A DNA stretch of 64,000 nt, taken from positions 186,001 to 250,000 of the forward strand of contig NZ_JBFEFG010000280.1 of the NCBI RefSeq assembly GCF_040718835.1, in the 5' to 3' direction. Position 1 is the first letter of the stretch; every line of letters starts with the position of its first letter. Positions 34,016 through 44,069 of this stretch are shown piece after piece. A program made the translations under genes and the position numbers. The stretch is from Bremerella sp. JC817. Lineage in GTDB: Bacteria; Planctomycetota; Planctomycetia; Pirellulales; Pirellulaceae. The notes below the pieces were generated by a model, which had not been told where the DNA came from, ran no database searches, and saw nothing but the letters and a program-made list of their open reading frames with translations.

Positions 34016-34391
34016 TACATAGGTGCCGATGTTGGCAGGCAAAACTAAGGTGTGGGGGTTAGTTCAAACCGACAGACTAGGCGTCAAACAGTCGCAGGGA
34101 AGGTTAGGAGCCACCCTAGTGTCAAGCACAAAACCGGCAATTAGAGAAAAACCAGTCTGTCGGGTAGTTTATCTTTCTATCTCCGTAACAACAACCCCTC
34201 AACTTTTTAAATATTTACGAAGTGATTTCAAAACAATTGTATACTTGAGTACCACCCTGAACTATCCGTGCCTGCAGAGGGATGCCCTATTATTCCTCTG
34301 GGTGCCCTACTTGAAGCGGGTTCGGTTGTACGGTTTTCCACAGACTTTCGGATAGCCGTGCCTAGGAAATCATGCGAGAGGAGATGGAGCG
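34016..34391. other. Divergent intergenic region, AT-rich in the middle
   Basis: About 375 bp between the STAS gene and the LOG-family gene. The part at 34195-34250 is clearly AT-rich and contains TATACT at 34240-34245, a possible -10 box for the plus-strand gene, with only a poor -35 (TTTACG, 20-bp spacing). No gene is seen. Confidence 0.4.
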
Positions 34392-35435
34392 TTGAACCGA
34401 TTCGAAGAAACGGACTCCGACGAACGTTCGCCAGCTCATGACAAGCGCCGAACGATTGAGATCAATAACCTTCTGGAACAGATCCGACAAACTGCGGATA
34501 AACTGCAACGCGATGAAGCGACGCGAGGCGATCTGAAGCTTCTAGCGAGATCGCTGAAAGAACTGCGATACGCGTTCAAGGTCTTCACGCCTTACAGAGA
34601 TAAACGCAAAGTCACCATCTTTGGTTCCGCAAGAACTGCCCCAGATCATCCAACTTATTTGGCCGCTCAAGAGTTTGCCGCCCATATGGCACGCGATAGT
34701 TGGCTGGTGATCACAGGTGCCGGAAGCGGCATTATGGAAGCCGGGCACCGCGGTGCTGGTCGCGAAGCGGCGATGGGTTTGAACATTGTCCTGCCGTTCG
34801 AGCAGGAAGCGAACCCGGTCATCCTGGGCGATGACAAACTGGTGAACATGAAATACTTCTTCACGCGCAAACTAATGTTCGTGAAGGAATGCGATGCGGT
34901 CGTTTGTCTGCCAGGGGGGTTCGGCACCCTCGACGAGGCCTTCGAGGTGCTAACGCTGGTGCAGACCGGCAAAAGAGACCTGTTTCCGATCGTGCTGCTC
35001 GATGCACCTGGGGGGCAATACTGGCGGAAGCTGGACGACTTCATACGCGAGTCACTGCACCACGATGCATTGATCTCGCCAGAAGATTTCGCCCTGTATA
35101 AGGTGACCGATAGCGTCGACGAAGCGGTCGCCGAGATCGAACAGTTCTACAAGGTATATCACAGCATGCGTTACGTTCGGCATCAATTGGTGATCCGCAC
35201 CAAGACTCCGATCGCCGACTCGCTGTTGAATGAAATCCGCGAGGAATTCCGCGATATCCTGAGCAGTGGCGACTTCGAGGTCCGCCGGGCTCTGCGCGAA
35301 GAAGATGAATCCGATCTGCAGCACATGCCAAGGCTCGTCTTCAACTTCAACCGACGCAACCTCGGAAGACTCCGCCTGCTGGTGGATTGCATCAACGCCG
35401 GCAGTATCGAGCCTGCCTCCCGCGAGTTCCCCTAA
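34392..35435 (+). CDS. LOG family protein (lysine decarboxylase-like fold)
   Basis: The protein has 347 residues. The start is TTG at 34392, supported by an AGGAG Shine-Dalgarno sequence eight bases upstream; the nearby ATG is out of frame and stops after two codons. The Rossmann-like LOG signature is present: FGSARTAPDHPTY, ITGAGSGIMEAGHRGA and PGGFGTLDEAFE. LOG proteins release cytokinin bases from nucleotide 5'-monophosphates, and bacterial members act as nucleotide phosphoribohydrolases. About 110 residues after the core (from residue 235) and a helical N-terminus (1-60) make it longer than the usual 180-220 residues. Confidence 0.85.
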   Translation: MNRFEETDSDERSPAHDKRRTIEINNLLEQIRQTADKLQRDEATRGDLKLLARSLKELRYAFKVFTPYRDKRKVTIFGSARTAPDHPTYLAAQEFAAHMARDSWLVITGAGSGIMEAGHRGAGREAAMGLNIVLPFEQEANPVILGDDKLVNMKYFFTRKLMFVKECDAVVCLPGGFGTLDEAFEVLTLVQTGKRDLFPIVLLDAPGGQYWRKLDDFIRESLHHDALISPEDFALYKVTDSVDEAVAEIEQFYKVYHSMRYVRHQLVIRTKTPIADSLLNEIREEFRDILSSGDFEVRRALREEDESDLQHMPRLVFNFNRRNLGRLRLLVDCINAGSIEPASREFP

Positions 35436-35483
35436 TGCCTGCGATGCCCACGGCAGACGCCCTACATGAACCCAACGAAAAAA

Positions 35484-35510
35484 GGCCGCCAGGAAATATG
35501 GCTGGCGGCC
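35484..35510. terminator. Bidirectional terminator between convergent genes
   Basis: A perfect 9-bp stem (GGCCGCCAG/CTGGCGGCC) with a 9-base loop, preceded by six A and followed by TTTGCTATTT. It lies between the LOG gene (plus) and the heme protein gene (minus) and fits termination from both sides. Confidence 0.85.
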
Positions 35511-35575
35511 TTTGCTATTTCATCGGCAGCGGAGCCCCCCTTGGCCCGCCACCTCTGAATGATTGGCTGAGCGAA

Positions 35576-38500
35576 CTATCGCGTGGTGTTTCGACGCGAG
35601 CGGTCGGCGATGCGGCCGCGAGGAGCTTCCTTGTTCGCCTTCAGATAGGTCATCAGGTCGCCGATCTCTTCGGCGGTCAGCTGATCCAGCAAGCCCGTTG
35701 GCATGACGCTAACCTTCGATGGTGCCAGTTCGTCGACGTCGGCTTCGGCCACGGTGGTCTTGTTACCCTGGCTGTCGATGACGATGTAGCCACCGCTGGG
35801 GCTGGTCGAAACCAGGCCAGAGATCACCTTGCCGTCGACCGTCAAGATTTGCTTGGTCGCGTACTGGTCCGAAATCACATGTGACGGGAACAGGATCGAT
35901 TCCAGAATCTGCTTCTTCTGGAAGCGTCGCGAGATCTCGGTCAGGTCGGGACCAATCGCTTCACCCAGGTTGCCCATACGATGGCACGACGCACACTGAG
36001 CCTTCTTGAAGATCGCCGCCCCTGAGGTCATATCACCACCGTGATAATCTTCCGAGGTGAGGAACTCCAGCAGTTCGTCCAGGTTCCAGTTGCTCGATTC
36101 CGAGTCCACCAGTTTGGCTTCCGGCAGGTCTGGGTAGGTCTCGGTGAACCAGTCTTGCCAGGCAGCAATCTGCTTGTCGAAAGGATCGCCTGGGTTAGCA
36201 ACCGTTTCGCCCGTCCACTTGATCAGCAGCTGGTTGACCGCTTGTTTGCAGGTCGCGTCGTTCCGCAGAGCCAGCAAGATCAGCTGACGGAAGGCCTGAG
36301 GATCGTTTTCCGTTTCAGAGCTGGTCGCCAGTTTCTCGATAACGTTGGTTCCGAATGGACCATCGAGCACCGGCAGCGATTTGACCAGCAATGGGAAGTT
36401 CGGGCCTTCTGGCTGTTGGGCCAGACCAAACGCGATCGAGGCACGGCGTTCTGGTTCTCGCTCGAAGGCGTTTCGCAGGTAAGCCATGTTCTCGGGCGTG
36501 CCGTTACCAGCGAGGATCGCCACGATCCCTTTTCGCATCCGGGCTGCCACGGCCGAGTCGTCACCGACCAGCTCTTCGTCGATCATCCGCAAGATGTTCA
36601 ACGTTTGTTCATCAGGATTCTCCGGCAACTCAAACAGGACAGCCAAGGCAGCGTTGGGCCACATATGTCCCATCGTCAAGGCAACGTACTGTTCCTGCGG
36701 TGTGAGGCACTGCACGAACTCTTTGGTAGCCGTTTCGATGTAGCCTCGCAGGCCTTCACCACCTTCGATCTTCAAACCATTTTCGAGGTGCCCCAGCAGC
36801 TTCAACTTCTGCTCCGAAGTCCAGCCTTCGCGGATGAACGACATGTGCATGGCGAGGTTCAAACGTTCGGCTGCGGGGATATCACTATCGAGGTGAGCGA
36901 TGTACCGATCAGTGATGTCAGAAACCTGAAAGTGAGCCAGGGTGCGAATCAATTCTCGATTCATCTTGTCGTCACTTGCGGGGAACTCGACCGCGATGCG
37001 ATCGGCCAGACCTGGCAGTTCGTTATCGTTCAAGTCGCCACGATGGATGGCCAACTGAATGACTCGCAACATCGACATGAACTCGTCATCCGAGAGATAG
37101 TCATCCAGCCGCATCTGAGCCTTACGAGCGATTCGCAGTGCGATGTCGTGATCGGGCTGAGCAACCATGGCAGCCACACTACCGGTGTTGAACAAGCTGG
37201 CCGAATCGGTCACCAGGACGTCTTCGATCCACTGGTCAATCGGTTGGTTCTCGAGCAGTCGACGAGCCGCGTACACTTCGCGACGATCGGCCGCGGTCAG
37301 CAGCGGACGCAGTTCACTCAGGTTCACTTCCCCCTTGATCTCGATCAGCGTTTCGCAAACTTCGCGACGAACAGCCGAGCTGTCGTGGGCCAGTAGCTTA
37401 CGAAGACAATCAACCGATTCTTCACCAGGATAGTTAATCAGCAGCGAGACTGCCTTCTGGCAAACTTCGTCGTTATCATCCTTGGTCAGGTCCAACAGCA
37501 TGCTCTGGGTTGGGGTCGGACCATAAAGCTGCATCAAGTCGAGAGCACGGGTTCGGTAGTAAGGAGGGTTCTCCTTCGCGATCGCCACGCCTTGAATCTG
37601 TGGATTCCACAGGTCGCCCAGTTCCGACTGGATCTCGGCGATGCGTTGACGTCCCCACGAGCTTTGTGGCTGTGGATGACGAATCGCCTTCGCGATTCCT
37701 TCGCCAAGGTTATCCACACCTTCCGGCGTGTCTCCCTTATAAACGATTCGGTAGAGGCCACCTTCCGTGCCACGACCACCGGTGGTGAAGTAGATCCAGC
37801 CATCGGGACCAACCTCGATATCGGTGACGTTCATCGGCTTGCCTTCGAGCAACGCTTCGCTCTTGGCGGTGTAACCGGCACCTTCTCGCTTCAGATCGAT
37901 CGTATTGATGCGGCCGTTGGCCCAGTCAGTCACGAACAAGCGATTCTGGTACTTGGCTGGATACTTGAAGTGATCGTAGACCACGAGACCGGTTGGCGAA
38001 CCAGCCCCAGTTTCCAGGATCGGCGGCACGCAGTCTGGATAGTAGTTAGGCCACTTCGCCCAACCACTTCGCCAGCCGAAGTCGCTGCCAGGGATCACTT
38101 GATAGATGCGGGTCGGACGATGCCAGACCAAGCCTTCGTCCCATTCCATGTCGCTATCGTGGATGAACAAGTCGCCATCGCGATTGAATGCCAGGTCGTA
38201 GGCGTTACGAATACCGCCTGCCACGATTTGCAGCGACTGGCCTTCGATGTCGGTTCGCAGAACCATGCCGCCTGGGGCTTTCACACCGACGGCATGACCG
38301 CCTGGATCTTCAAAGCGAGGAACGAGGTCCCCTTCGTAGAAGTGACGGTGTGGGCTCGATTCGGAAACTTCGGAGTCGAGCTTGGTATCGTTACCGGCGA
38401 CCATGTAGATCAAGCCGTCCGGGCCGAGGGCCAGACCGTGCGGGCCATGTTCGCCGATGGCACCATCGAACTTGACCAGCGTGCCGACTTCTTCGACGTC

Positions 38501-39571
38501 GCCGTCTCCGTCGGTGTCGCTCAAGCGATACAAGCCGGTCCCTTCCGAGCCTTCGCCGACGACAAACACGTCGCCGTTGAGGGGCAGGATACCTTGGACG
38601 TTCTTGATCGTGTCGTTGTAGGTACGCATCGAGTCGACGACGCCGTCATCGTTCGAGTCGTACAGCAGCATCAGGTTGCCACCTTCTTTCGAGGCGATGA
38701 TGTTGCCGAATTCGTTGAAGGTCATCGAGATCAAAGCGCCGGTCTTTTCAGCGGAGATCACTTCCTGAATGGCAAAGCCTGGCAGAATGCGGAAACGCGA
38801 TTCTTCGGTCGGCGCCTTTTCTTCAGTTGGGGTCGCGGCCACTTCAGGCTGCTTGGCCGGGGTCTTCTTGGCCGTCGAGATCGGCTTGGCTTCGATCGGA
38901 CGCTGCGAAGGCTTTGGCACTTCGGCAAACGTCGGAGCTGGCGGCACAGGTGGTCCGTTGGGTCGTGCGGTCGGGGCGGCCGCGGTCTGCGCAGGTTCCG
39001 CTGCCGGGGCCGCGACATTCCAAGGACGCGTGGTGTTCGCCGGTCCCATTTCCATGGCATTGGACCAGCGGGTATCGCTATAGAAGTTCGATTGCCACAG
39101 CGGGAACGGTCGCAAATCGGTTCGCCAGGTCGAGTTCGATGGGAAGGTCACCTTCTGATTGTTCGGTCCGAAGATGGTGATCTCGGAAAGCAGACCTGCG
39201 CTATTGCCGGTGGTATTTCTCACCTGGACGGCGATGACGTTGGTACCGATCTCGAGATACTGAGAAATGTCGAAATTTCGACGGGTTTTCCAGTTACTTC
39301 CTTCCGCGACTTTTTTTCCGTTAATCCACATCTCGAATTCGTCGTCGGCGGTGATCATGATTTGACCACCGGTCATCTGCGAGATGCGGATGTTCTTTCG
39401 GAAGTAGCAACTTGCCGATGGCACCTGGTCCTTTTGGTGTTGCGGCGCCCAGATCCATTGAGGCTCGGTAGCCTGGGCATGGACCATGCTGGGACTTGCC
39501 GTTGTCAGCACCGCGGCGACGATCAGCAGCAACCAAGGAGTTTTGAGGGTGGTGGACATCTTCAATCTCAT
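35576..39571 (-). CDS. PVC-type heme-binding CxxCH dehydrogenase with HEAT repeats
   Basis: The protein has about 1331 residues from the ATG at 39571 (a second ATG lies four codons later). A signal peptide (about 10-32) is followed by a galactose-binding-like jelly roll (about 35-150; EFEMWINGKKVAEGSNW). A Pro/Ala/Thr linker comes next, then a six-bladed beta-propeller of the membrane-bound dehydrogenase type (about 265-620; DGLIYMVAGN, DSDMEWDEGLVW, TDWANGRIN, GPDGWIYFTTGGRG). A long HEAT-like helical region (about 640-1130) and a C-terminal cytochrome c domain with CASCH at 1193-1197 complete it. This architecture is typical of Planctomycetes and Verrucomicrobia and is probably a periplasmic sugar or alcohol dehydrogenase passing electrons to heme. 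Substrate unknown. Confidence 0.92.
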   Translation of the reverse strand: MRLKMSTTLKTPWLLLIVAAVLTTASPSMVHAQATEPQWIWAPQHQKDQVPSASCYFRKNIRISQMTGGQIMITADDEFEMWINGKKVAEGSNWKTRRNFDISQYLEIGTNVIAVQVRNTTGNSAGLLSEITIFGPNNQKVTFPSNSTWRTDLRPFPLWQSNFYSDTRWSNAMEMGPANTTRPWNVAAPAAEPAQTAAAPTARPNGPPVPPAPTFAEVPKPSQRPIEAKPISTAKKTPAKQPEVAATPTEEKAPTEESRFRILPGFAIQEVISAEKTGALISMTFNEFGNIIASKEGGNLMLLYDSNDDGVVDSMRTYNDTIKNVQGILPLNGDVFVVGEGSEGTGLYRLSDTDGDGDVEEVGTLVKFDGAIGEHGPHGLALGPDGLIYMVAGNDTKLDSEVSESSPHRHFYEGDLVPRFEDPGGHAVGVKAPGGMVLRTDIEGQSLQIVAGGIRNAYDLAFNRDGDLFIHDSDMEWDEGLVWHRPTRIYQVIPGSDFGWRSGWAKWPNYYPDCVPPILETGAGSPTGLVVYDHFKYPAKYQNRLFVTDWANGRINTIDLKREGAGYTAKSEALLEGKPMNVTDIEVGPDGWIYFTTGGRGTEGGLYRIVYKGDTPEGVDNLGEGIAKAIRHPQPQSSWGRQRIAEIQSELGDLWNPQIQGVAIAKENPPYYRTRALDLMQLYGPTPTQSMLLDLTKDDNDEVCQKAVSLLINYPGEESVDCLRKLLAHDSSAVRREVCETLIEIKGEVNLSELRPLLTAADRREVYAARRLLENQPIDQWIEDVLVTDSASLFNTGSVAAMVAQPDHDIALRIARKAQMRLDDYLSDDEFMSMLRVIQLAIHRGDLNDNELPGLADRIAVEFPASDDKMNRELIRTLAHFQVSDITDRYIAHLDSDIPAAERLNLAMHMSFIREGWTSEQKLKLLGHLENGLKIEGGEGLRGYIETATKEFVQCLTPQEQYVALTMGHMWPNAALAVLFELPENPDEQTLNILRMIDEELVGDDSAVAARMRKGIVAILAGNGTPENMAYLRNAFEREPERRASIAFGLAQQPEGPNFPLLVKSLPVLDGPFGTNVIEKLATSSETENDPQAFRQLILLALRNDATCKQAVNQLLIKWTGETVANPGDPFDKQIAAWQDWFTETYPDLPEAKLVDSESSNWNLDELLEFLTSEDYHGGDMTSGAAIFKKAQCASCHRMGNLGEAIGPDLTEISRRFQKKQILESILFPSHVISDQYATKQILTVDGKVISGLVSTSPSGGYIVIDSQGNKTTVAEADVDELAPSKVSVMPTGLLDQLTAEEIGDLMTYLKANKEAPRGRIADRSRRNTTR

Positions 39572-39953
39572 ACCAATGACGTAACGTTTGCTTGGTGCGG
39601 GTAGCGTACGAAAACCCACGCCCGGCGCAATCAAGTCTCATCCTTCATTGGAAAGATCGGGTCTGACCTCCCATAAAATCAGCAAAATCGCAACAACTGG
39701 CAAAAATTGCCTAAGTGGACCTGCTATCACTTCGTTCCCCCCGAAATATGCAAAGAGCGACCTCCCTCCATTCACTTGAGCCAAGGGAATCCGCAGAGCG
39801 GCCGTTATTGACCCACTTTTTTTATCCGTTTACGATTCGAAGGGGATTGTTTAGGAAATATGCATCGAATGGGTCAGTAGACAGCTCCGCTAGCGGCGAA
39901 GGAGTAGCCGACGCCGGCCTTTTATCGATGCGTTCTTGGTAAGAGGTTGCGTA
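39572..39953. other. Divergent intergenic region with oppA promoter
   Basis: About 380 bp between the heme dehydrogenase (minus) and the ABC importer operon (plus). It contains a good promoter candidate at 39808-39836. Nothing else recognisable is seen. Confidence 0.5.
39808..39836 (+). promoter_or_regulatory. Sigma70-type promoter for the oligopeptide ABC operon
   Basis: TTGACC (39808-39813) and TACGAT (39831-39836) are separated by 17 bp, five of six and four of six matches to the consensus. The predicted transcript starts near 39843, about 110 bp before the first ATG of the operon. Confidence 0.5.
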
Positions 39954-41909
39954 ATGACAGTTGTCCGTGGCGCCCTGGGTATCCATCTTTTCTTCTCTTT
40001 GTTGATGCTGACCGCGCTGGTCGGCTGTACCAGCGGAGCTTCCGATCTCTCTCCGGAAGAGCTCAAGCAGGCCATCAAGGAATTTAACTTTGATGAAGGC
40101 TTGCCATTCCCTGACTTCACCCCGCCAGCCACCCTGGAAGAGCTCGACTCGGCCAACAAGTGGACCGACAAGACCGTCGTCGATCCGCTTCCCCATCTGG
40201 ACGAAGAGCTGAAAGATTTCAAACCGCCAATGACTCCGGCGGAAGCCTGCGAAATCCGACCGAAGGATGACGCCGACTACAAGAAGATCCTTCAGTCGAT
40301 GCGGATCCAACCATCCAAAGAGAATCCAGCCGAACAAGACGCCAGCTGGGTCCACCACGAAAATGGTGACGTCAACAGCTTGAACCCACTGCGTATGAGT
40401 TCGGTGGGTGACTTCTTCTACGTTTACATGTGCGGCGTTTCGGCCACGACTTCGACCATCGATCTCGAATCGGTCGGCGATGGCCGCTTCATCAAGACGT
40501 GGCAGGGGAACGAAGACAACACGATTCAGAAGGTGGTCATTCGCGACGACCTGACCTGGAGCGATGGCACGCCGATCACCGCCTACGACTGGGAATTCAC
40601 CTACAAGGTGCTGCTGCATCCGAAGCTGAGCGTAATGTTCCCAGCCCTGCCAAGCTCGCTCGACAAGGTGAAGCTGATCAAAGCCTACGACGACCACACC
40701 TTCGTGATCTTCCACGAGATGTCGAGCCCGGTGAACGACATGAAGTTGGAATTCCCGATCGTGCCGAAGCACTTGTACGAGCCAGCTATCGCAGTTGATC
40801 CTACGCTGACCGATAGCGACTTCTTCCTGGAACAAGAGATTCACCCAACCGTTGGTGGTCCTTACGAAGTGACACAGCGTGATCGCAATCAGCGTATCGT
40901 GCTGAAGCGTCGCGAGTCGTTCTACATGAAGGATGGCAAGCAGATCCAAGCGAAGCCACACTTCGCTGAGATCCGTATGGAAATCATCGAGAACCCGAAC
41001 CAGGCTTTGTTGGCGATGACCGCCGGCAAGCTGGACGACTCGCAGATCTCGGCCACCAAGTGGGACACCGAAACCAACACGGCCGAGTTCTACGAAAAGA
41101 ACATCAAGGTCAAGCACATCGCCTGGTCGGAAGGGCACATCGCCTGGAATACCGAGACGCCTTATTTCAACGATGCTCGCACCCGTCGCGCGATGAGCCA
41201 CGCCATCGATTACGACGCGATCATTAACGGCATCATGAAGGGCATCCACGAACAAGCCAACGGCCCGTTCCATCCTTCAGCCTGGTTCGCTCCGCAGCCT
41301 TCGCTGCCGATGTATGACACCGACCTGGCCAAGTCGCGTGAACTCCTGACCGAAGCTGGCTGGACCGACTCCGACTCCGACGGCATCCTCGACAAGGAAA
41401 TCGACGGCAAGAAGGTCGCCTTCTCGTTCCAATTGATGCACCCAGCCGGTAGCCCAGTCTCGGAACAGATTGCTCGCCAGGTCTCGAACGACTTGGGTAA
41501 GCTTGGTATCAAGGCGGAACCTCGTCAGTTCGAGTGGACCGTCCTGCAAGACAAGGCTCGCAGCCACAACTTCGATGCCCTGATGGCAGGCTGGGGTGCC
41601 GGTGGCGATCCTTTCTCGACCGACAATATCTACGGCACCGGGGCTCCCCGAAACTATGGTCAGTACTCGAATCCAGAAGTGGACAAGCTGTACAAATTGG
41701 GGTTAGCCGAACTTGACCGCGAGAAGCGAGCCAAGCATTATCATGACATCGCCAAGATCCTTTACGAGGATCAGCCATACACTTGGCTCTATTACCGCGC
41801 TGACCTGTATGGCTTCAATAAGCGCATGCGAGGATACCAGTTCAGCCCGACCGGACCTTGGTTCTATGAACCAGGTGCGTTCTCGGTTTGGAAAGCCCAG
41901 TCGGAATAA
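39954..41909 (+). CDS. oppA: Oligopeptide/dipeptide ABC transporter substrate-binding lipoprotein
   Basis: The protein has 651 residues from the ATG at 39954, preceded by AAGAGG. The signal peptide ends in a lipobox (LTALVGC), so Cys25 is lipidated. The SBP_bac_5 pattern is seen in DLTWSDGTPITAYDWEFTYK, PHFAEIRMEIIENPNQALLA, AMSHAIDYDAIINGIMKG and a C-terminal YDTDLAKSRELLTEAGW. It is longer than the usual 530-600 residues because of a 110-residue N-terminal stretch (about 30-140) before the binding-protein core. It is the first gene of a four-gene operon with two permeases and a fused ATPase. Confidence 0.92.
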   Translation: MTVVRGALGIHLFFSLLMLTALVGCTSGASDLSPEELKQAIKEFNFDEGLPFPDFTPPATLEELDSANKWTDKTVVDPLPHLDEELKDFKPPMTPAEACEIRPKDDADYKKILQSMRIQPSKENPAEQDASWVHHENGDVNSLNPLRMSSVGDFFYVYMCGVSATTSTIDLESVGDGRFIKTWQGNEDNTIQKVVIRDDLTWSDGTPITAYDWEFTYKVLLHPKLSVMFPALPSSLDKVKLIKAYDDHTFVIFHEMSSPVNDMKLEFPIVPKHLYEPAIAVDPTLTDSDFFLEQEIHPTVGGPYEVTQRDRNQRIVLKRRESFYMKDGKQIQAKPHFAEIRMEIIENPNQALLAMTAGKLDDSQISATKWDTETNTAEFYEKNIKVKHIAWSEGHIAWNTETPYFNDARTRRAMSHAIDYDAIINGIMKGIHEQANGPFHPSAWFAPQPSLPMYDTDLAKSRELLTEAGWTDSDSDGILDKEIDGKKVAFSFQLMHPAGSPVSEQIARQVSNDLGKLGIKAEPRQFEWTVLQDKARSHNFDALMAGWGAGGDPFSTDNIYGTGAPRNYGQYSNPEVDKLYKLGLAELDREKRAKHYHDIAKILYEDQPYTWLYYRADLYGFNKRMRGYQFSPTGPWFYEPGAFSVWKAQSE

Positions 41910-41973
41910 CCACTGGGCCTAGCGTAACGCGATCCTCGCCCCTCTTTCGAGACAACCAGGGAGCACTGGCTGC

Positions 41974-42960
41974 ATGCTGACGTATATTGCACGCCGCTTA
42001 TTTATTGGAGTCTTTACCATCCTGGCGGTAACGTGCCTGGTCTACGGTTTGATCCGTAACATGCCAGGCACGCCACTGACGCAGATGACCGAGACCGCCA
42101 ACGTGCGGCAGATGATGGACGAACGTCAGCAGGAAGAGCTGATGAAGCAGTACCATCTCGATAAGCATTGGATCGTCGGGTACGGCTATTGGCTGGGCAA
42201 CGTGTTCCAGGGAGACCTCGGACGCGGGATCAACTTCTCGGACCGCCGCCGTGTGACCACCATCATCGGCACGCGACTTCCCAACACGCTCAAGCTAACC
42301 GTCACCTCGCTGCTGTTGACGTATATGCTCTGTATACCGATGGGGCTTTACTCAACGGCGAAGAACGCCACGCCAGGCGAACGCACGCTGGCGATCACGC
42401 TGTACATTCTGTATGCGTTACCGACGTTCGTGGCGGCCATCTATTTGAACTTATTCTTCGCGGTGAAGCTCGACTGGTTACCGCTCAGCGGGATGACCAG
42501 CGAGAACTACAGCAGCCTCAGCACGCTCGGCAAAACGTGGGACGTGCTGAAACACGTGATCCTGCCGATTACTTGCCTCACCTATGGTTCGCTGGCGTAC
42601 TACACCCGCTTCATCAAAGCGAACATGCTGGAAACGATTCAGCAAGATTACATTCGCACCGCGCTGGCCAAAGGGGTGAGCCCTCGCCGAGCGCTCGTTG
42701 TGCACGCCTTCCGCAACTCGTTGATTCCACTGCTCACGCTGGTCGGTCTGACGTTGCCGGCCCTGCTGGCTGGCTCGGTTATTCTGGAATCGATTTACCA
42801 GTGGGACGGGATCGGACGGCTCTTCATCGAAAAGATCTCGCAACGCGATTACCCTGTGATCATGGGCCTGGTGCTCATGTTCTCTGTCATGACTCTGATC
42901 GGCCAGCTGTTGGCTGACGTGCTTTACGCAGTTGTCGACCCTCGGATCACGTATTCCTAA
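41974..42960 (+). CDS. oppB: Oligopeptide ABC transporter permease (OppB/DppB type)
   Basis: The protein has 328 residues. The N-terminal TM helix YIARRLFIGVFTILAVTCLV is characteristic of OppB-type permeases. Five further TM helices follow, and the EAA loop that contacts the ATPase reads DYIRTALAKGVSPRRALVVH with the family's AxAKGxS pattern. A periplasmic loop of about 85 residues lies after the first helix. It is 64 bp downstream of the binding protein gene and 2 bp before the second permease. Confidence 0.94.
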   Translation: MLTYIARRLFIGVFTILAVTCLVYGLIRNMPGTPLTQMTETANVRQMMDERQQEELMKQYHLDKHWIVGYGYWLGNVFQGDLGRGINFSDRRRVTTIIGTRLPNTLKLTVTSLLLTYMLCIPMGLYSTAKNATPGERTLAITLYILYALPTFVAAIYLNLFFAVKLDWLPLSGMTSENYSSLSTLGKTWDVLKHVILPITCLTYGSLAYYTRFIKANMLETIQQDYIRTALAKGVSPRRALVVHAFRNSLIPLLTLVGLTLPALLAGSVILESIYQWDGIGRLFIEKISQRDYPVIMGLVLMFSVMTLIGQLLADVLYAVVDPRITYS

Positions 42961-42962
42961 GC

Positions 42963-44066
42963 ATGAGCGCCGTTCAAGAACTCGCCGAACAACCGATCAA
43001 GCCGCAGCAGTCGCTCGGCTTCTGGGCTACCAGTTGGCGACATTACCGCAAGCGTAAGTTTGCCATGGCCGGCTTGATCTACGTGATCTTCCTGGGCCTG
43101 GTCGCGATCTTCTCGCCAGCGATCGTCGGCACGAAGCCGATCGTCTGCTACTACAAAGGCAACATTTATTTCCCGGCGATGGGCTATTACAACCCGTCGT
43201 GGGAGAACGCGATCTTCACCACCGGCGATCACTTCAACAATCGCTACGAACCCAACCTCAAACAGAACGACCCCAATAGCTGGGCAATCTGGCCGTTGAT
43301 CCGCCAAGACCCGATCGAACGCGTTCAGGCCGATTGGTTTGAAGGGCAACCTGCGAATCCCCTCAGCATCGAGGGCAATCCGAGTGGCCAGCACTTCTTT
43401 GGCACCAGCAGCGTCGGCGTCGATGTCTTCGCCCAGTTGGTCCATGGTACTCGCGTCGCCCTTCTAGTCGGCTTTGTCTCGATGGCGATTGCTTCGGTCA
43501 TCGGGATCATTATCGGAGCGGTCTCAGGCTACTACGGTGGCTGGGTCGACTTCATCCTGTCGCGGTTCATTGAAATCATCTTGTGCGTGCCAACGCTGAT
43601 TTTGGTGATCGCGTTGTTGGCGATGGTGGTCAGCCCCAGCATCTGGCAGGTCGTGTTTGTGATCGGACTGACCGGCTGGACCGGGATCGCTCGCTTGACG
43701 CGTGCCGAGTTCATGAAACTGAAACAGATTGAATACGTGGCCGCTGCCAAAGCGATGGGAGCCGGACCACTGCGAATCATGTTCGTACATATTCTGCGAA
43801 ACGCCTTGGCTCCAATCCTGGTGCCGATCAGTTTCGGGATTGCCGGGGCAATTTTCACCGAGAGTGCGCTTAGCTTTCTCGGTATCGGGGCCGACTCGCA
43901 AACTCCGACCTGGGGCGATGTCCTGAAAGAAGGTCAGGACCACATTCGTTCGATGTGGTGGCTGAGCTTCTTCCCTGGTCTCGCGATTTTCACCACGGTT
44001 TTGGCCTACAACTTGATTGGCGAAGGCATCCAGGAAGCCACCGATCCTCGCACCCGCGACGTCTAA
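42963..44066 (+). CDS. oppC: Oligopeptide ABC transporter permease (OppC/DppC type)
   Basis: The protein has 367 residues. The N-terminal helix (KFAMAGLIYVIFLGLVAIFS) is followed by a periplasmic region of about 100 residues that is longer than in E. coli OppC. HFFGTSSVGVDVFAQLVHGTR marks the start of the core, five TM helices follow, and the EAA loop reads EYVAAAKAMGAGPLRIMFVH. The end GEGIQEATDPRTRDV matches the family. It forms the second half of the channel with the upstream permease; the ATPase gene starts 3 bp after the stop. Confidence 0.94.
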   Translation: MSAVQELAEQPIKPQQSLGFWATSWRHYRKRKFAMAGLIYVIFLGLVAIFSPAIVGTKPIVCYYKGNIYFPAMGYYNPSWENAIFTTGDHFNNRYEPNLKQNDPNSWAIWPLIRQDPIERVQADWFEGQPANPLSIEGNPSGQHFFGTSSVGVDVFAQLVHGTRVALLVGFVSMAIASVIGIIIGAVSGYYGGWVDFILSRFIEIILCVPTLILVIALLAMVVSPSIWQVVFVIGLTGWTGIARLTRAEFMKLKQIEYVAAAKAMGAGPLRIMFVHILRNALAPILVPISFGIAGAIFTESALSFLGIGADSQTPTWGDVLKEGQDHIRSMWWLSFFPGLAIFTTVLAYNLIGEGIQEATDPRTRDV

Positions 44067-44069
44067 ACG

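Noticed and set aside
37592..39604. 670-codon plus-strand frame opposite the heme dehydrogenase
   Set aside because: Its protein is rich in Val/Asp/Arg/His in the way expected for reverse-complemented coding sequence; the minus-strand gene has signal peptide, propeller and CASCH.
39822..41273. 483-codon frame opposite the substrate-binding protein gene
   Set aside because: Antisense to a lipoprotein with clear SBP motifs and a promoter on the plus strand.
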